Source: Halorussus sp. MSC15.2
GTDB lineage: Archaea > Halobacteriota > Halobacteria > Halobacteriales > Haladaptataceae
Assembly: GCF_010747475.1 (NCBI RefSeq)
Contig: NZ_VSLZ01000002.1
Span: forward strand, 682,001 to 746,000
Length of the DNA stretch: 64,000 nucleotides
Reading direction: 5' to 3'
Within the stretch, counting starts at the first letter, position 1; every line of letters starts with the position of its first letter. Shown here piece after piece: positions 1 to 9,136 of this stretch. Below the pieces are notes generated by a model. That model was not told the DNA's origin. It did no database searches and saw only the letters and a list, made by a program, of their open reading frames with translations. The position numbers and the translations under genes were made by a program.

Positions 1-283
1 CCACGAGGTCCGACAGCGCGTGACTGACCGCGCTCTCGCTGACCTCGACCAGCGGTTCGAGTTCGCAGACGCAGAGTTCGTCGTCCGCGGCGGCGAGAAC
101 CCTGGCGAGTCGGTAGCGCGTCTCGTCGCCGAGGACAGCGAACACCGGCCGAGCCGAGTCGTCCGCGAAGGTGCTGTCGGCGAGTTCGTCCAGTTCCGCG
201 AGCCGACGGTCGAGGTCGGCGTCCCGGCACTCGCCGAGTTCGTCCGAGACGAGTCGGCGGAGCCGCGTCGTCGTACTTGCCAT
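1..283 (-). CDS. ArsR-family winged-helix transcriptional regulator (partial, C-terminus outside window)
   Basis: Reading from the ATG at 283 on the minus strand gives about 94 residues that run off the left edge. After an N-terminal segment of about 40 residues comes an ArsR-type core: a helix with VFAVLGDETRYRLARVL, then ELCVCELEPL, then the recognition helix region VSESAVSHALSDL. ELCVCxL is the known metal/arsenite-binding box of ArsR/SmtB repressors, located in the DNA-binding helix, so a thiol-reactive metal(loid) ligand is likely. That assignment is family knowledge, not shown here. Repeats just upstream of the start (304-342) could be its operator. The gene is truncated only by the window edge, so any downstream arsenic-resistance gene cannot be seen. 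Confidence 0.8.
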   Translation of the reverse strand, partial: MASTTTRLRRLVSDELGECRDADLDRRLAELDELADSTFADDSARPVFAVLGDETRYRLARVLAAADDELCVCELEPLVEVSESAVSHALSDLV

Positions 284-303
284 GACCGTCGATTGAGAGA
301 AGA

Positions 304-342
304 TTCAGATAGGCCTTGCGGAATGAACTGCTGTTCAGATAG
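304..342. promoter_or_regulatory. Direct and inverted repeats upstream of the ArsR-type gene (candidate operator)
   Basis: TTCAGATAG occurs twice, at 304-312 and 334-342, exactly 30 bp apart (about three helical turns). A perfect inverted repeat TGAAC-4-GTTCA lies at 324-337, overlapping the second copy. The block ends 21 bp before the regulator start codon, the usual place for an autoregulatory ArsR operator. The binding role is inferred from position and symmetry only. Confidence 0.4.
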
Positions 343-412
343 CCGGTGACGTAACCGGACCCTCCCGAACTGAGTCGAAAAACAAGTCCGCCGGTGTCCT
401 CCGACAGCCAGT

Positions 413-1600
413 TCAGAAGCCGAGCGACGGCACCCAGACGCTCTGGGGGAAGACGCCGACGCTGGCCAGCACCGCGATGAGGAAGGTGCCGACCACGATT
501 GCCGCGGCGGGCGGGTCGAAGTGCGTGTCGGCGTGCGCGTAGAAGACGCGCTGGACGAGTTCGCCGACGAGCGCGCAGACGAGTCCGAAGACACCACCGA
601 CCGCGAGCGCGGGGCCGAGCGGAATCGCGGCCGCCACCTCGGCGATGGGAGCGGTCGGGACCGACATCCCGGCCGGAGCGAGCGCCAGCGCCGCGGTGCT
701 GGCGGGGAGGCTGATGTGGTGGGTCACCGGAATCTGCTCGACGCCGCAGTTGAGGAAGACGAGACTCGCCGCGCTGATGCCGAACGCGAGGAACGGACTC
801 CCCGTTTTGTACGCGACGAACGCCGCGAGGACGCCCACGACGAACCCGAGCATCGCCACGTTCGCCCACTTGTACTGGTGGGGGAGCCACGGTTCGACGA
901 CGAACCGGCCTTCCGCGGTCCCGCCGTCAGAGCGAGTCTCTGACGAGGCTCGCGCGTCTTCGCGCTGCTCACCGCCGTCGGCGGCGGGTTCGCCGCTCCC
1001 GTCGGTGTCGGCGGTCGCGGCCTCGCCGATGACGCGCCTGTCGCCGTCCTCGAACGGTCCCATGTCGAGGATGCCCCCGCTGGTGTCACCGATGATGTCG
1101 TAGCCGAAGACGACGCGGTGGACGACGGCCGACAGCACGACGCCCATCGCGATGGGGTCGTAGGGCATCCCGAGCGTCGAGGAGGCGACGGTCAGCCAGT
1201 AGCCCACGATACCGAACGCGCCGCCGACCGCCAGCACGTCGGGCTTGGTGCCCTGCGCGTACGCGATGTTCTTGGCCTCGTGGAAGTCGAAGTCGGTGTC
1301 CATGTACCCCTTCTTGGCGGCGTAGGCGGCCGCCGCCGCACCGCCGGCGAAACTGATAGCCGGGGAGAACACCGGGCCGAACGCGATGGACCCCGTGATG
1401 CCGACCGCCGCGAGTTCGCTGGCCGCCCCCGCGTCGGACGCACCGGCGACTACCTTGCCGATGGCGTTGGCCGACTCGCCAGCGATGACCATGAACCCGG
1501 TGAAGATGAACGCGGGGAGCGCGCCGAGCGCCGCGCCGAACGCGCCCCCGGCGAACGCCGCGAGCAGCATCTCGACCGCCCAGAGGTCACTCCAAGGCAT
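413..1600 (-). CDS. Multi-pass membrane protein of the glycerol locus, probable glycerol facilitator
   Basis: A 395-residue, strongly hydrophobic protein with many Gly/Ala-rich predicted membrane helices and one acidic hydrophilic stretch (about residues 190-235) in the middle. Its ATG follows the glpK stop codon directly (TGAATG), so the two genes are almost certainly co-transcribed and translationally coupled. Homologous membrane genes sit beside glpK in other haloarchaea, where they are described as putative glycerol uptake facilitators. I see no MIP/aquaporin NPA motif, so it is not a classical GlpF, and transport of glycerol is inferred from context. The central hydrophilic stretch contains one copy of a dispersed in-frame repeat (913-981). 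The 5' end is fixed by the glpK junction. Confidence 0.7.
   Translation of the reverse strand: MPWSDLWAVEMLLAAFAGGAFGAALGALPAFIFTGFMVIAGESANAIGKVVAGASDAGAASELAAVGITGSIAFGPVFSPAISFAGGAAAAAYAAKKGYMDTDFDFHEAKNIAYAQGTKPDVLAVGGAFGIVGYWLTVASSTLGMPYDPIAMGVVLSAVVHRVVFGYDIIGDTSGGILDMGPFEDGDRRVIGEAATADTDGSGEPAADGGEQREDARASSETRSDGGTAEGRFVVEPWLPHQYKWANVAMLGFVVGVLAAFVAYKTGSPFLAFGISAASLVFLNCGVEQIPVTHHISLPASTAALALAPAGMSVPTAPIAEVAAAIPLGPALAVGGVFGLVCALVGELVQRVFYAHADTHFDPPAAAIVVGTFLIAVLASVGVFPQSVWVPSLGF
913..981 (-). repeat. Dispersed in-frame repeat, copy 1
   Basis: This stretch, coding in the glycerol-locus membrane protein, encodes a hydrophilic linker of the type ADGGE..RASS..RSDGGT. On the minus strand its DNA resembles 29757-29826 (+), inside the symporter gene, especially CGACGGCGGTGAGC, CGCGAGCCTCGTC and GACGGCGGGACCG. 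It contains a perfect 7-bp inverted repeat, GTCAGAG-5-CTCTGAC, at about 926-944. Two similar copies in unrelated genes, both in frame and both in cytoplasmic-type linkers, suggest a small dispersed element tolerated in coding sequence. Confidence 0.45.
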
Positions 1601-3145
1601 TCACGAGTCACCCCCGTCGCGCGCCCAGTCGGTCGCGCGCTCGACGGCGTCGCTCCACCGGTCGTACATCCGGTCGGCCTCCGTCCGGTCCATGTCCGGT
1701 TCGAACTCGCGGTCCACGCGCCAGTTGTCCCTGAGTTCGTCCGGGTCGTCCCAGTAGCCGACCGCGAGACCGGCGGCGTAGGCCGACCCGAGCGCGGTCG
1801 TCTCGTCCACCTCGGGGCGGGCGATTTCGGTACCGATGATGTCGGCCTGTAACTGACAGAGGAAGTTGTTCTTGACGGCCCCACCGTCGACTTTCAGGCT
1901 CTCCATCTCGATGCCGCTGTCGGCGACCATCGCCTCGGCCACGTCGCGGGTCTGGTAGGCGATGGATTCGAGCGTCGCGCGGACGACGTGTTCGCGCCGC
2001 GTGCCGCGGGTCATCCCGACGATGGTGCCCCGCGCGCGCTGGTCCCAGTGGGGTGCCCCGAGTCCGGTGAACGCCGGAACGACGTAGACGCCCTCGGTCG
2101 AATCGACGCTCCGTGCGAGCGCCTCGGACTCGGCGGCGTCCTCGATGAGCGTCATGTCTTCGAGCCACTCGATGGCCGCGCCCGTGACGAAGATGGAGCC
2201 TTCGAGGGCGTACTGGACGGGTTCGCCCGAGCGCTGGAACCCGACCGTCGTGAGCAGTCCGTGGTCGCTGTCCACCGCCTCGTTGCCCGTGTTCATCAGG
2301 AAGAAGCTCCCGGTGCCGTAGGTGTTCTTGGCGTCGCCCGCGTCGAAGCAGGTCTGGCCGAAGAGCGCGGCCTGTTGGTCCCCGAGCGCGCCCGCCACCG
2401 GAATCTCCGTGCCGAGGAAGCCGTCGGCGTCGGTGGTGCCGTAGTAGTCCTCGTCGCTGGAGGGCCGGACCTCCGGGAGACACGCCGCGGGAACCTCGAA
2501 CTCCCGGAGCAGGTCGTCGTCCCACTCCATCTCGTGGATGTCGAACAGCATCGTCCGGGAGGCGTTCGTCACGTCGGTGATGTGGTTCCCCGTGAGGTTG
2601 TAGATGAGCCACGAGTCGATGGTCCCGAACAGGAGTTCGCCCTCTGCGGCCCGCTCTTTCATGTCGGCCGGGCGAGCGCGCTGGGTCTTGATGGGGTCGG
2701 CGTTGTCGAGCAGCCACTCGGCCTTGGTCGCCGAGAAGTAGGCGTCGGCTTCGAGACCGGTCTTGGCTCGAATCTCCTCGACCTTGCCCTCGGATTCGAG
2801 TTGCTCGACGCGGTCGGTGGTCCGCCGGTCCTGCCAGACGATGGCGTTGTGGACCGGCTTGCCGGTGTCGCGGTCCCAGAGCAGCGTCGTCTCGCGCTGG
2901 TTGGTCACGCCGATGGCGGCGAGTTGTTCGGCCGAGAGGTCCGCGTCGTCGAGCGCCGTCCGCACGACCGACTTGGTGTTCTCCCAGATTTCGAGCGGGT
3001 CGTGTTCGACCCACCCCGGTTCCGGGTAGAACTGTTCGTGGGTCTCGTAAGCGTCCGTGACGACGGTTCCGTCGTGGTCGAAGACCATGAACCGGGTCCC
3101 CGTCGTCCCTTGGTCGATTGCGCCGATGTATGAGTTACCTGACAT
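1601..3145 (-). CDS. glpK: Glycerol kinase
   Basis: This enzyme phosphorylates glycerol to sn-glycerol 3-phosphate with ATP, the entry step of glycerol catabolism. The 514-residue length fits bacterial and archaeal GlpK. The N-terminus carries the phosphate-binding loop of the FGGY sugar-kinase fold (AIDQGTTGTRFMVFD, about residues 9-23). A GALGDQQAALFGQ segment lies near the middle and an ATP-binding KVDGGAVKNNFLCQLQAD segment near residue 420. It is divergent from glpABC and directly abuts the membrane gene at 413-1600, so uptake, phosphorylation and oxidation of glycerol are encoded together. All domains are intact. Confidence 0.95.
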   Translation of the reverse strand: MSGNSYIGAIDQGTTGTRFMVFDHDGTVVTDAYETHEQFYPEPGWVEHDPLEIWENTKSVVRTALDDADLSAEQLAAIGVTNQRETTLLWDRDTGKPVHNAIVWQDRRTTDRVEQLESEGKVEEIRAKTGLEADAYFSATKAEWLLDNADPIKTQRARPADMKERAAEGELLFGTIDSWLIYNLTGNHITDVTNASRTMLFDIHEMEWDDDLLREFEVPAACLPEVRPSSDEDYYGTTDADGFLGTEIPVAGALGDQQAALFGQTCFDAGDAKNTYGTGSFFLMNTGNEAVDSDHGLLTTVGFQRSGEPVQYALEGSIFVTGAAIEWLEDMTLIEDAAESEALARSVDSTEGVYVVPAFTGLGAPHWDQRARGTIVGMTRGTRREHVVRATLESIAYQTRDVAEAMVADSGIEMESLKVDGGAVKNNFLCQLQADIIGTEIARPEVDETTALGSAYAAGLAVGYWDDPDELRDNWRVDREFEPDMDRTEADRMYDRWSDAVERATDWARDGGDS

Positions 3146-3387
3146 AGTTTGCCACCGTTGGTGAGCGCCGGTCGCTACCGGATTCAGACAACCGCGCGAA
3201 CTTTACGCACGGTACCGTCCTACCCGTAAACAATATTGACTTTCATTATAAAACTTTCGTCGGGAGTCCTGTATCGGTGGTTTTCACCCCGTCGGAGACC
3301 TCCTCTACGGTGTTTCGAGGGAATTTACTCAGGCAACGACAGTGGCGGTAAAGTAAAGTATCGCGGGTCCCACGTCTGAGAAAACGG
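3146..3387. promoter_or_regulatory. Divergent glpK / glpA promoter region
   Basis: This 242-bp spacer separates the two glycerol transcription units. Its most AT-rich part (3226-3256) holds a palindrome, CAATATTG, at 3231-3238 and a TATAA-type box at about 3246-3254 that could act in either direction. A second weak AT stretch, GTAAAGTAAAGTA, lies at about 3350. A DeoR-type GlpR repressor controls glycerol and sugar genes in Haloferax, but no such gene is in this window. Assigning CAATATTG as an operator is speculative. Confidence 0.35.
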
Positions 3388-5130
3388 ATGACAGCAACCA
3401 CGGACGTTCTCGTCATCGGCGGGGGTTCGACCGGCACCGGCATCGCCAGAGACCTGTCGATGCGGGGGGTGGACGTCACTCTCGTCGAGAAAGGGAATCT
3501 GACCCACGGGACGACCGGCCGGATGCACGGCCTGCTCCACAGCGGGGGGCGCTACGCGGTCTCTGACCGAGCGAGCGCGGAGGAGTGCATCGAGGAGAAC
3601 CGCGTCCTCCGGGACATCGCGAGCCACTGCGTCGAGGAGACCGGTGGCCTGTTCGTCCAGTTGGAGGGCGACCCCGACGAGTACTTCGAGGAGAAACTGG
3701 AGGGCTGTCGTGAGTGCGGCATCCCCGCGGAGGTCCTCAGCGCCCGCGAGGCCCGCGAGGAGGAACCGTATCTCACGAAGGAGGTGAAACGCGCGATTCG
3801 AGTTCCGGACGGCGCTATCGACCCGTTTCGCCTCTGCGTGGCCAACGCGGTCAGCGCCGAGAACCACGGCGCACGCGTCGAGACCCACGCCGAGGTCGTG
3901 GACCTGCTGGGCGACGGCGAGCGCGTGACCGGCGCGGAGGTACGCCACGACAGCGGCCCCGGCAAACGCTCCCACGGGAAGTCCGGCCAGACCGAGGAGA
4001 TTCGCGCGGAATACGTCGTCAACGCGTCGGGCGCGTGGGCGGGCCAAATCGGCGAGATGGCGGACGTGGACATCGAGGTCCGACCGTCGAAGGGCGTGAT
4101 GGTCGTGATGAACTGCCGGCAGGTGGACACGGTCGTCAACCGCTGTCGGCCGAAGGGCGACGCCGACATCGTGGTACCTCACGAGACGACCGCCATCCTC
4201 GGCACCACCGATGAGGAGGTCTCGAACCCCGACGACTACCCGGAGGAACGGTGGGAAGTGGACCTGATGATAGACGAGTTGAAGCGACTCGTTCCCATCC
4301 TCGGGGAGGCCCGGACGGTCCGGTCGTTCTGGGGCGTCCGCCCGCTGTACGAACCGCCGGAAGTCGGGAGCGCCGACCCGACCGACATCACGCGCGACTA
4401 CTTCCTGCTCGACCACGAGGAGCGCGACGACCTCCGCGGACTTACCTCCATCGTCGGCGGGAAGTTCACCACCTACCGGATGATGGCCGAGGAGATTTCC
4501 GACCACGTCTGCGACCAACTCGGCGTCAGCGCGGCGAGTCGAACCGCCGAGGTCCCGCTTCCGGGGAGCGAGGACGAGTCGGTCCTCGACGCCGGGATGG
4601 ACCGCTTCGGCCTGCGCTCGCCGGTCGCGCGCCGCAGCGCCCAGCGACTCGGCAGTCGCGCCGACGAGGTGCTCTCGTCGGTCGAACCGAACCCGGTCCT
4701 CTGCGACTGCGAGGCCGTCACCCGCGCGGAAGTGCGGGATGCCATCGACCAGTCGGGAACCGACCTCAACGCGGTCCGCATCCGGACCCGCGCGTCGATG
4801 GGCAACTGTCAGGGCGGGTTCTGTTGTCACCGGATGGCGAGCGAACTCCACCCCGAGTTCGACGAACCGCAGGCCTACGCCGCGCTCGACGAACTGTTCG
4901 AGGAGCGCTGGAAGGGCGAGCGCCACGCCCTCTGGGGCGAACAGCTCTCGCAGGCCGCGCTCAACTACGCGCTCCACGCGACCACGATGAACCGGGACCG
5001 CGACCCGACGGTTCGGGGCCGCGATTCGTCCGAGAGCGAGAACGCCGAACCCATCGACTTCGGCGCGTTCGACGCGGGCGAGTCGGCGGGTCGGCGGCCC
5101 GCCGCCGACGGAGGACAACGTGGCGATTGA
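3388..5130 (+). CDS. glpA: Anaerobic-type glycerol-3-phosphate dehydrogenase subunit A
   Basis: This is the catalytic FAD subunit that oxidises glycerol 3-phosphate to dihydroxyacetone phosphate and passes electrons through GlpB/GlpC to membrane quinones. The 580-residue protein opens with an FAD-binding Rossmann motif ([14 protein letters not shown], residues about 7-20). It ends with a BFD-like [2Fe-2S] region whose cysteines are visible in CDCEAV (about residue 438) and [11 protein letters not shown] (about 471). The C-terminal tail is low in structure and rich in Ala, Gly, Asp and Glu. The gene overlaps glpB by 11 bp, the first of three tightly packed genes. Haloarchaea often have more than one gpdA copy; which one this is cannot be told here. 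Confidence 0.95.
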   Translation: MTATTDVLVIGGGSTGTGIARDLSMRGVDVTLVEKGNLTHGTTGRMHGLLHSGGRYAVSDRASAEECIEENRVLRDIASHCVEETGGLFVQLEGDPDEYFEEKLEGCRECGIPAEVLSAREAREEEPYLTKEVKRAIRVPDGAIDPFRLCVANAVSAENHGARVETHAEVVDLLGDGERVTGAEVRHDSGPGKRSHGKSGQTEEIRAEYVVNASGAWAGQIGEMADVDIEVRPSKGVMVVMNCRQVDTVVNRCRPKGDADIVVPHETTAILGTTDEEVSNPDDYPEERWEVDLMIDELKRLVPILGEARTVRSFWGVRPLYEPPEVGSADPTDITRDYFLLDHEERDDLRGLTSIVGGKFTTYRMMAEEISDHVCDQLGVSAASRTAEVPLPGSEDESVLDAGMDRFGLRSPVARRSAQRLGSRADEVLSSVEPNPVLCDCEAVTRAEVRDAIDQSGTDLNAVRIRTRASMGNCQGGFCCHRMASELHPEFDEPQAYAALDELFEERWKGERHALWGEQLSQAALNYALHATTMNRDRDPTVRGRDSSESENAEPIDFGAFDAGESAGRRPAADGGQRGD

Positions 5131-6453
5131 AGACGACGTGACCGTCGTCGGCGGCGGCATCGCCGGGATGACCGCCGCGCTCGCGGCCGCCCGTGAGGGC
5201 GCGGACGTCCGCCTGCTCTCGCACAAGGACTCCACCCTGCGGAGCGCGAGCGGACTCGTGGACGTGCTGGGGTATCTCCCGGAATCGGACGGACCGCTCG
5301 CCGACCCGTTCGAGACCATCCCGCAACTCCCCGACGCGCACCCGTACAGCACCGTGGGGGTCGAGGGCGTCCGCGAGGCGCTGGACCTCTTCGACGGGGT
5401 CGTCGGCGACCGCTATCGCGGCGACCACACCGACCGAAACGCGCTGGTGCCGACGCACGGCGGGTCGGTGAAACCGACCGCCCGCTACCCCGCGAGCGCG
5501 GCGGCCGGACTGGCGAGCGACGACCGGGACGCCCTCCTCGTGGGCTTCGAGACCGTCACCGACTTCGACGCGCCGCTGGCGGCCGACCACCTCGAATCGG
5601 TGGGCGTCCCGTTCGCCGCGCGCGGCGCGACGATTCCGTTCCCGGGCGATTTCAGGGTGGATACCAAGATTACCCGGTTCGCCGACGCGCTCGACGCCGA
5701 CGAGCGCGTGGCGGTCGAGGGCGACGGTTACACGACGGAACTCCCGGTCCGCGAGGCGCTCGCGGAGGCCGTGAAACCGCACCTCCGCGGCGAGGAGCGC
5801 GTGGGGTTCCCGGCAATCCTCGGCCAGCATCACCCCGACGAGGTGCGCGAGTCGCTCGAAGCCGAACTCGGCGCGGCGGTGTTCGAGGTGCCGATGGGAC
5901 CGCCGAGCCTCCCGGGGATGCGCCTCGAAGGCGCGTTCACCGAGGCTTGTCGCGAGGCGGGCGTGCGCTTCACGACCGGTAATCCGGTGGTCGATTACGA
6001 GACCCGCGGGATGGGCGATGGCGCGACGGACGACGGCGGGGCGAGAGGCGGAGAAATCGCCGCCGTGCGCGTCGAGCGCAACGGCGCGGCGATTCCGTTT
6101 CACGCCGACCAGTTCGTGCTTGCGACCGGCGGACTGGTGGGCAAGGGCATCGATTCGGACCGCGAGGGGGTCGCCGAGCCGATTTTCGACTGCCACGTCC
6201 CACACTCGGGCGACCGGTACGACTGGTTCGCCGACGCGGCGTTCGGCGACCACCCCTTCGCGCGGTTCGGCGTGGAGACCGACGGCGACCTGCGACCCCT
6301 CGACCGGGAGGGCGACGCGGAGTTCTCGAACCTGCGCGCGCCGGGGCGGTCCTCGGCGGCTACGACTTCGCGGCCGAAAAGTCCGGGGCGGGCGTCTCGC
6401 TCACCACCGGAGTGGCGGCCGGACGCGGTGCGGCGCGGGAGTTGACGAGGTGA
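5120..6453 (+). CDS. glpB: Glycerol-3-phosphate dehydrogenase subunit B, with apparent 1-bp frameshift near the C-terminus
   Basis: GlpB is the second flavoprotein of the GlpABC complex. It starts at a GTG overlapping the end of glpA. An FAD Rossmann motif ([18 protein letters not shown]) sits at residues about 6-23. As written, the frame ends at 6445 with about 35 arginine-, serine- and proline-rich residues unlike the family. One extra G at about 6340 restores the conserved end: [19 protein letters not shown] and then [18 protein letters not shown], stopping at 6453, only 6 bp before glpC. I therefore extend the gene to 6453 and treat the break as a probable sequencing error or a recent mutation. 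Confidence 0.85.
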
Positions 6454-6459
6454 CTATCC

Positions 6460-7860
6460 ATGAGTGACGCAGAACAGCCGATGGACGCGAACGACGCGAA
6501 CGACGTGCGAGAGGAAGAGACAGTCGCAGACGACGAGTTCGAACCGGTGCAGGTGTTCCCCGAGAGCGAGGAGATGGACCTCCGGCCGGGGAGCGACGAC
6601 TGCTACAAGTGCTCGACCTGCGATACCAACTGTCCCGTCGCGGAGGTGGACGACGACTTCCCCGGGCCGAAGTTCCAAGGACCCGAGCAGTGGCGACTCA
6701 AGCGCAAGGAGGACACCGACATCGACGACTCGGTGATGTCCTGTTCGAACTGCATGCGCTGTGACTCGTCGTGTCCCTCCGACGTTCCACTCAGCCAGAT
6801 GCACAACACGGCGCGGGGGGAGTACGTCGAGAACCAGATGGACAAGCTATCCCGGGAGTACGTCCGCAACCGGATTCTGGCGAACTACCGGACGATGGCG
6901 GAACTGGGGAGCAAGGTCCCGCGACTCACCAACTTCGTGATGGGCAACTCGCTCGTGCAGGCGGTCAACGAGAAGGTACTGGGTATCACCAGCGAGCGCG
7001 AGTTCCCCGAGTTCGCCGAGGAGACGTTCCGCGAGTGGTGGGAAAAGCGAGGTGGCGCAGCCACCTCGGAAGAGCGAGCGGGGAGGGACGACTCGCGAGC
7101 AGAGCGAGGTGGCCCGCAAGTGCGCTCGGAGGACAAGCGAGTCGCGTACTTCCACGGCTGTTACTCGAACTACAATACCCCCGCAGTCGGTAAGGCCATG
7201 GTCCGACTGTTCGAGTGGTTCGGTTACGAGGTGGTCGTCCCGAAGCAGCGCTGTTCGGGGACGCCGATGTTCGCCAACGGGATGCTGGCGGACGCCAAGC
7301 GGGCCGCGGGAATCAACGTCGAGAACTTCTCGGGCCTCGTCGAGGAGGGGTACGACGTCATCGCCTCCTGCACCTCCTGTTCGATGTCGCTCCGTCAGGA
7401 GTACCCGGAACTGTTCAGCTACGACGGGACCGCCAGCGTCGCGGCCCACACCTACGAGGCCCTCGAATACCTGCGACTCCACGAGGACCTCGAAGCGGAG
7501 TTGGAAGACGCCGAGGTCGATGCGGGCGAGTTCGCCTACCACGCACCCTGTCACGCCCGGAATCAGGGGCTTGCCGGACAGGCCGTCGAGGTCCTCGACG
7601 GCCTCGACGGCGCGAACGCCGAGGACGTGGGCGACTCGTGTTCCGGCATCTCCGGGACCTACGGCTGGAAGGACGAGAAATACGAAACGTCCATGGAAAT
7701 CGGGTCAGAGATGTTCGAACACATGGAACGGACCGACGCCGAGACGGGGATGACCGAGTGCCCGACCTGCGCGATGCAGATGGAACACGGGACGGGCTAC
7801 GAGATTCGCCATCCCCTCGAAGTGCTGGAGGAAGCCCTCGTCGGCGAGGGGAGCAACTGA
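6460..7860 (+). CDS. glpC: Glycerol-3-phosphate dehydrogenase subunit C (iron-sulfur, quinone-reducing)
   Basis: GlpC anchors the GlpAB dimer and relays electrons to the quinone pool. The 466-residue protein has two ferredoxin-type [4Fe-4S] motifs, CYKCSTCDTNCP (about residues 48-59) and CSNCMRCDSSCP (about 95-106). Two CCG-type domains follow, recognisable by HGCYSNYN, RCSGTPMF, CTSCSMS and then APCHARNQG, DSCSGISG, CPTCAMQM. Between the ferredoxin part and the first CCG domain is an odd Arg/Gly/Glu-rich insert of about 28 residues (nucleotides about 7046-7130) containing a strong DNA palindrome. It lies 6 bp after the repaired end of glpB and 6 bp before the Orc-like gene. Confidence 0.95.
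   Translation: MSDAEQPMDANDANDVREEETVADDEFEPVQVFPESEEMDLRPGSDDCYKCSTCDTNCPVAEVDDDFPGPKFQGPEQWRLKRKEDTDIDDSVMSCSNCMRCDSSCPSDVPLSQMHNTARGEYVENQMDKLSREYVRNRILANYRTMAELGSKVPRLTNFVMGNSLVQAVNEKVLGITSEREFPEFAEETFREWWEKRGGAATSEERAGRDDSRAERGGPQVRSEDKRVAYFHGCYSNYNTPAVGKAMVRLFEWFGYEVVVPKQRCSGTPMFANGMLADAKRAAGINVENFSGLVEEGYDVIASCTSCSMSLRQEYPELFSYDGTASVAAHTYEALEYLRLHEDLEAELEDAEVDAGEFAYHAPCHARNQGLAGQAVEVLDGLDGANAEDVGDSCSGISGTYGWKDEKYETSMEIGSEMFEHMERTDAETGMTECPTCAMQMEHGTGYEIRHPLEVLEEALVGEGSN
7046..7113 (+). repeat. Palindromic insert within glpC
   Basis: A perfect 9-bp inverted repeat (CGAGGTGGC-GCA-GCCACCTCG) lies at 7048-7068. A further direct copy of GCGAGGTGGC is at 7104-7113. The segment falls between two conserved domains of GlpC and encodes a hydrophilic linker, so it looks like a short palindromic element that entered the coding sequence in frame. 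Confidence 0.4.
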
Positions 7861-7866
7861 CCGCCG

Positions 7867-9021
7867 ATGGACCTCGAAGAACGAATCGCTCGGCGGCAGG
7901 CCACGCGGGGCGACGACCTGTTCGTGGACCGAAGCCCCCTCAACCCCGCCGTCCACCTCCCGGACCCGGTCGGTCGCGGTCCCGTCCTCGAACGCCTCCT
8001 CGACGTTCTCGACCCCGTGTTCGACCGGCGACTCCCGCCGGACGCCGCGGTGTACGGGCCGAAAGGCGCGGGGAAGTCGGCGCTGGTGAGCGCGCTGTTC
8101 GCTCACCTGAACGACCAGTTCGGCCGACAGCACCGCCGAATAGGCACGACCACCCGGGCCGGAACCGCGACCGACACCGTCGAGTTCGTCCACGTCGACG
8201 CCTACCGCACGACCAGCGAGTTCCAGTTTTACCACACGCTGCTCGACGCCGTCGTCGAGGAGTCGGTCCCGCGACGCGGCGTCGGCACCGAGGAGTTCCG
8301 GGAGCGGTTGGTCGAACAGTTCTCGTCGCCCGCCCGCAAGGCCGTCGTCGCGGTGGACCACGTCGCCGAACCGAGTTCGCCCTCCGGCGGCGAACTCCGC
8401 GAGTGGTTCGCGCCGGTCGCCGACGACGCGTCGCTCGTGGTCGTCGGTCGAGCGGTCCCCGACGACTGGGACTCGAAGACCGTCCACGTGCCGGAGTACC
8501 GCCAGCACGCGCTCGTTGACATCCTGACCGAACGGGCCTCACGGGCGCTGGCGAGTAGCGCCCTCAGACTCGGACAGGCCCGACACCTCGCGGAGTGGGC
8601 CAGCGGCGACGCCCACGACGCACTCGCCGCCGCGTTCGGGGCGGCCGACCTCGCGGACGCCGACGGTGCCGACCGAATCCGCGCGAGCGACGTGGACGCG
8701 GGTATCGCGGACGTGCCCGACGACGGGATTCACGTCGGCCGAGTGTTCGCGCTGCCGGAGAACCGACGGAAGGTCCTCCTCGAACTGGTCTCGCTGGACG
8801 CGACGCCGCCGATAGACGAGGCGGCGAGCGCCATCGCGGAGCGCTCGGACCTGTCGGCGGCGACGGTCAAGCGGTTCCTGTACGAACTCGCCGAATGCGG
8901 CGTCCTCGAACGCGTCCAGACCGAGGCGACGGACGGGAGCGGGCGCCGCCCCAGTCGGACGGTCCCGCGGTTCCCGACGATTCCGTTCCGGCGGTTCGAG
9001 GGCGAACTACGGGCGGAGTGA
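7867..9021 (+). CDS. Orc1/Cdc6-type AAA+ ATPase, divergent
   Basis: The 384-residue protein has the layout of archaeal Orc1/Cdc6: a short basic N-terminus, an AAA+ domain with Walker A (GPKGAGKSALV, about residues 63-73), and a C-terminal winged-helix region (about 290-370, with ATVKRFLYELAECGVLERV). The expected Walker B hhhhDE reads VVAVDHV at about residue 159, so His replaces the catalytic Glu and ATP hydrolysis may be weak or lost. Haloarchaea carry many Orc paralogues, some unrelated to replication initiation. The gene sits 6 bp after glpC on the same strand with no AT-rich origin repeats nearby, so I do not call an origin here. Function is unknown. Confidence 0.7.
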   Translation: MDLEERIARRQATRGDDLFVDRSPLNPAVHLPDPVGRGPVLERLLDVLDPVFDRRLPPDAAVYGPKGAGKSALVSALFAHLNDQFGRQHRRIGTTTRAGTATDTVEFVHVDAYRTTSEFQFYHTLLDAVVEESVPRRGVGTEEFRERLVEQFSSPARKAVVAVDHVAEPSSPSGGELREWFAPVADDASLVVVGRAVPDDWDSKTVHVPEYRQHALVDILTERASRALASSALRLGQARHLAEWASGDAHDALAAAFGAADLADADGADRIRASDVDAGIADVPDDGIHVGRVFALPENRRKVLLELVSLDATPPIDEAASAIAERSDLSAATVKRFLYELAECGVLERVQTEATDGSGRRPSRTVPRFPTIPFRRFEGELRAE

Positions 9022-9136
9022 GTGGCACTCGGTCACTGACCGACAAGCCGGGAATCTTCGAGACCAACCAGAGACCGACGAGCGCACCGACCGCGTCGGT
9101 GACAGCGACCAGCCTCGCGGTCCTTCCGAACGGGCG

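Noticed and set aside
20..349. Open frame on the plus strand across the ArsR-type gene
   Set aside because: It is antisense to a well-supported regulator whose ELCVCEL motif and HTH are clear; its own product matches nothing recognisable.
1118..1852. Long plus-strand frames opposite the glycerol-locus membrane gene and glpK (also 1988-3133)
   Set aside because: GC-rich DNA gives long antisense frames; their products are Arg/Gly/Val-rich without motifs, while the minus-strand genes have conserved domains.
3325..5352. 675-residue minus-strand frame opposite glpA
   Set aside because: It is an antisense shadow: composition is Val/Arg/Leu-rich, it has no domain, and glpA covers the same DNA with full FAD and Fe-S motifs.
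7867..9021. Replication origin next to the Orc1/Cdc6-like gene
   Set aside because: No AT-rich unwinding region or repeated origin-recognition boxes were seen within several hundred bases, and the gene is packed directly behind glpC.
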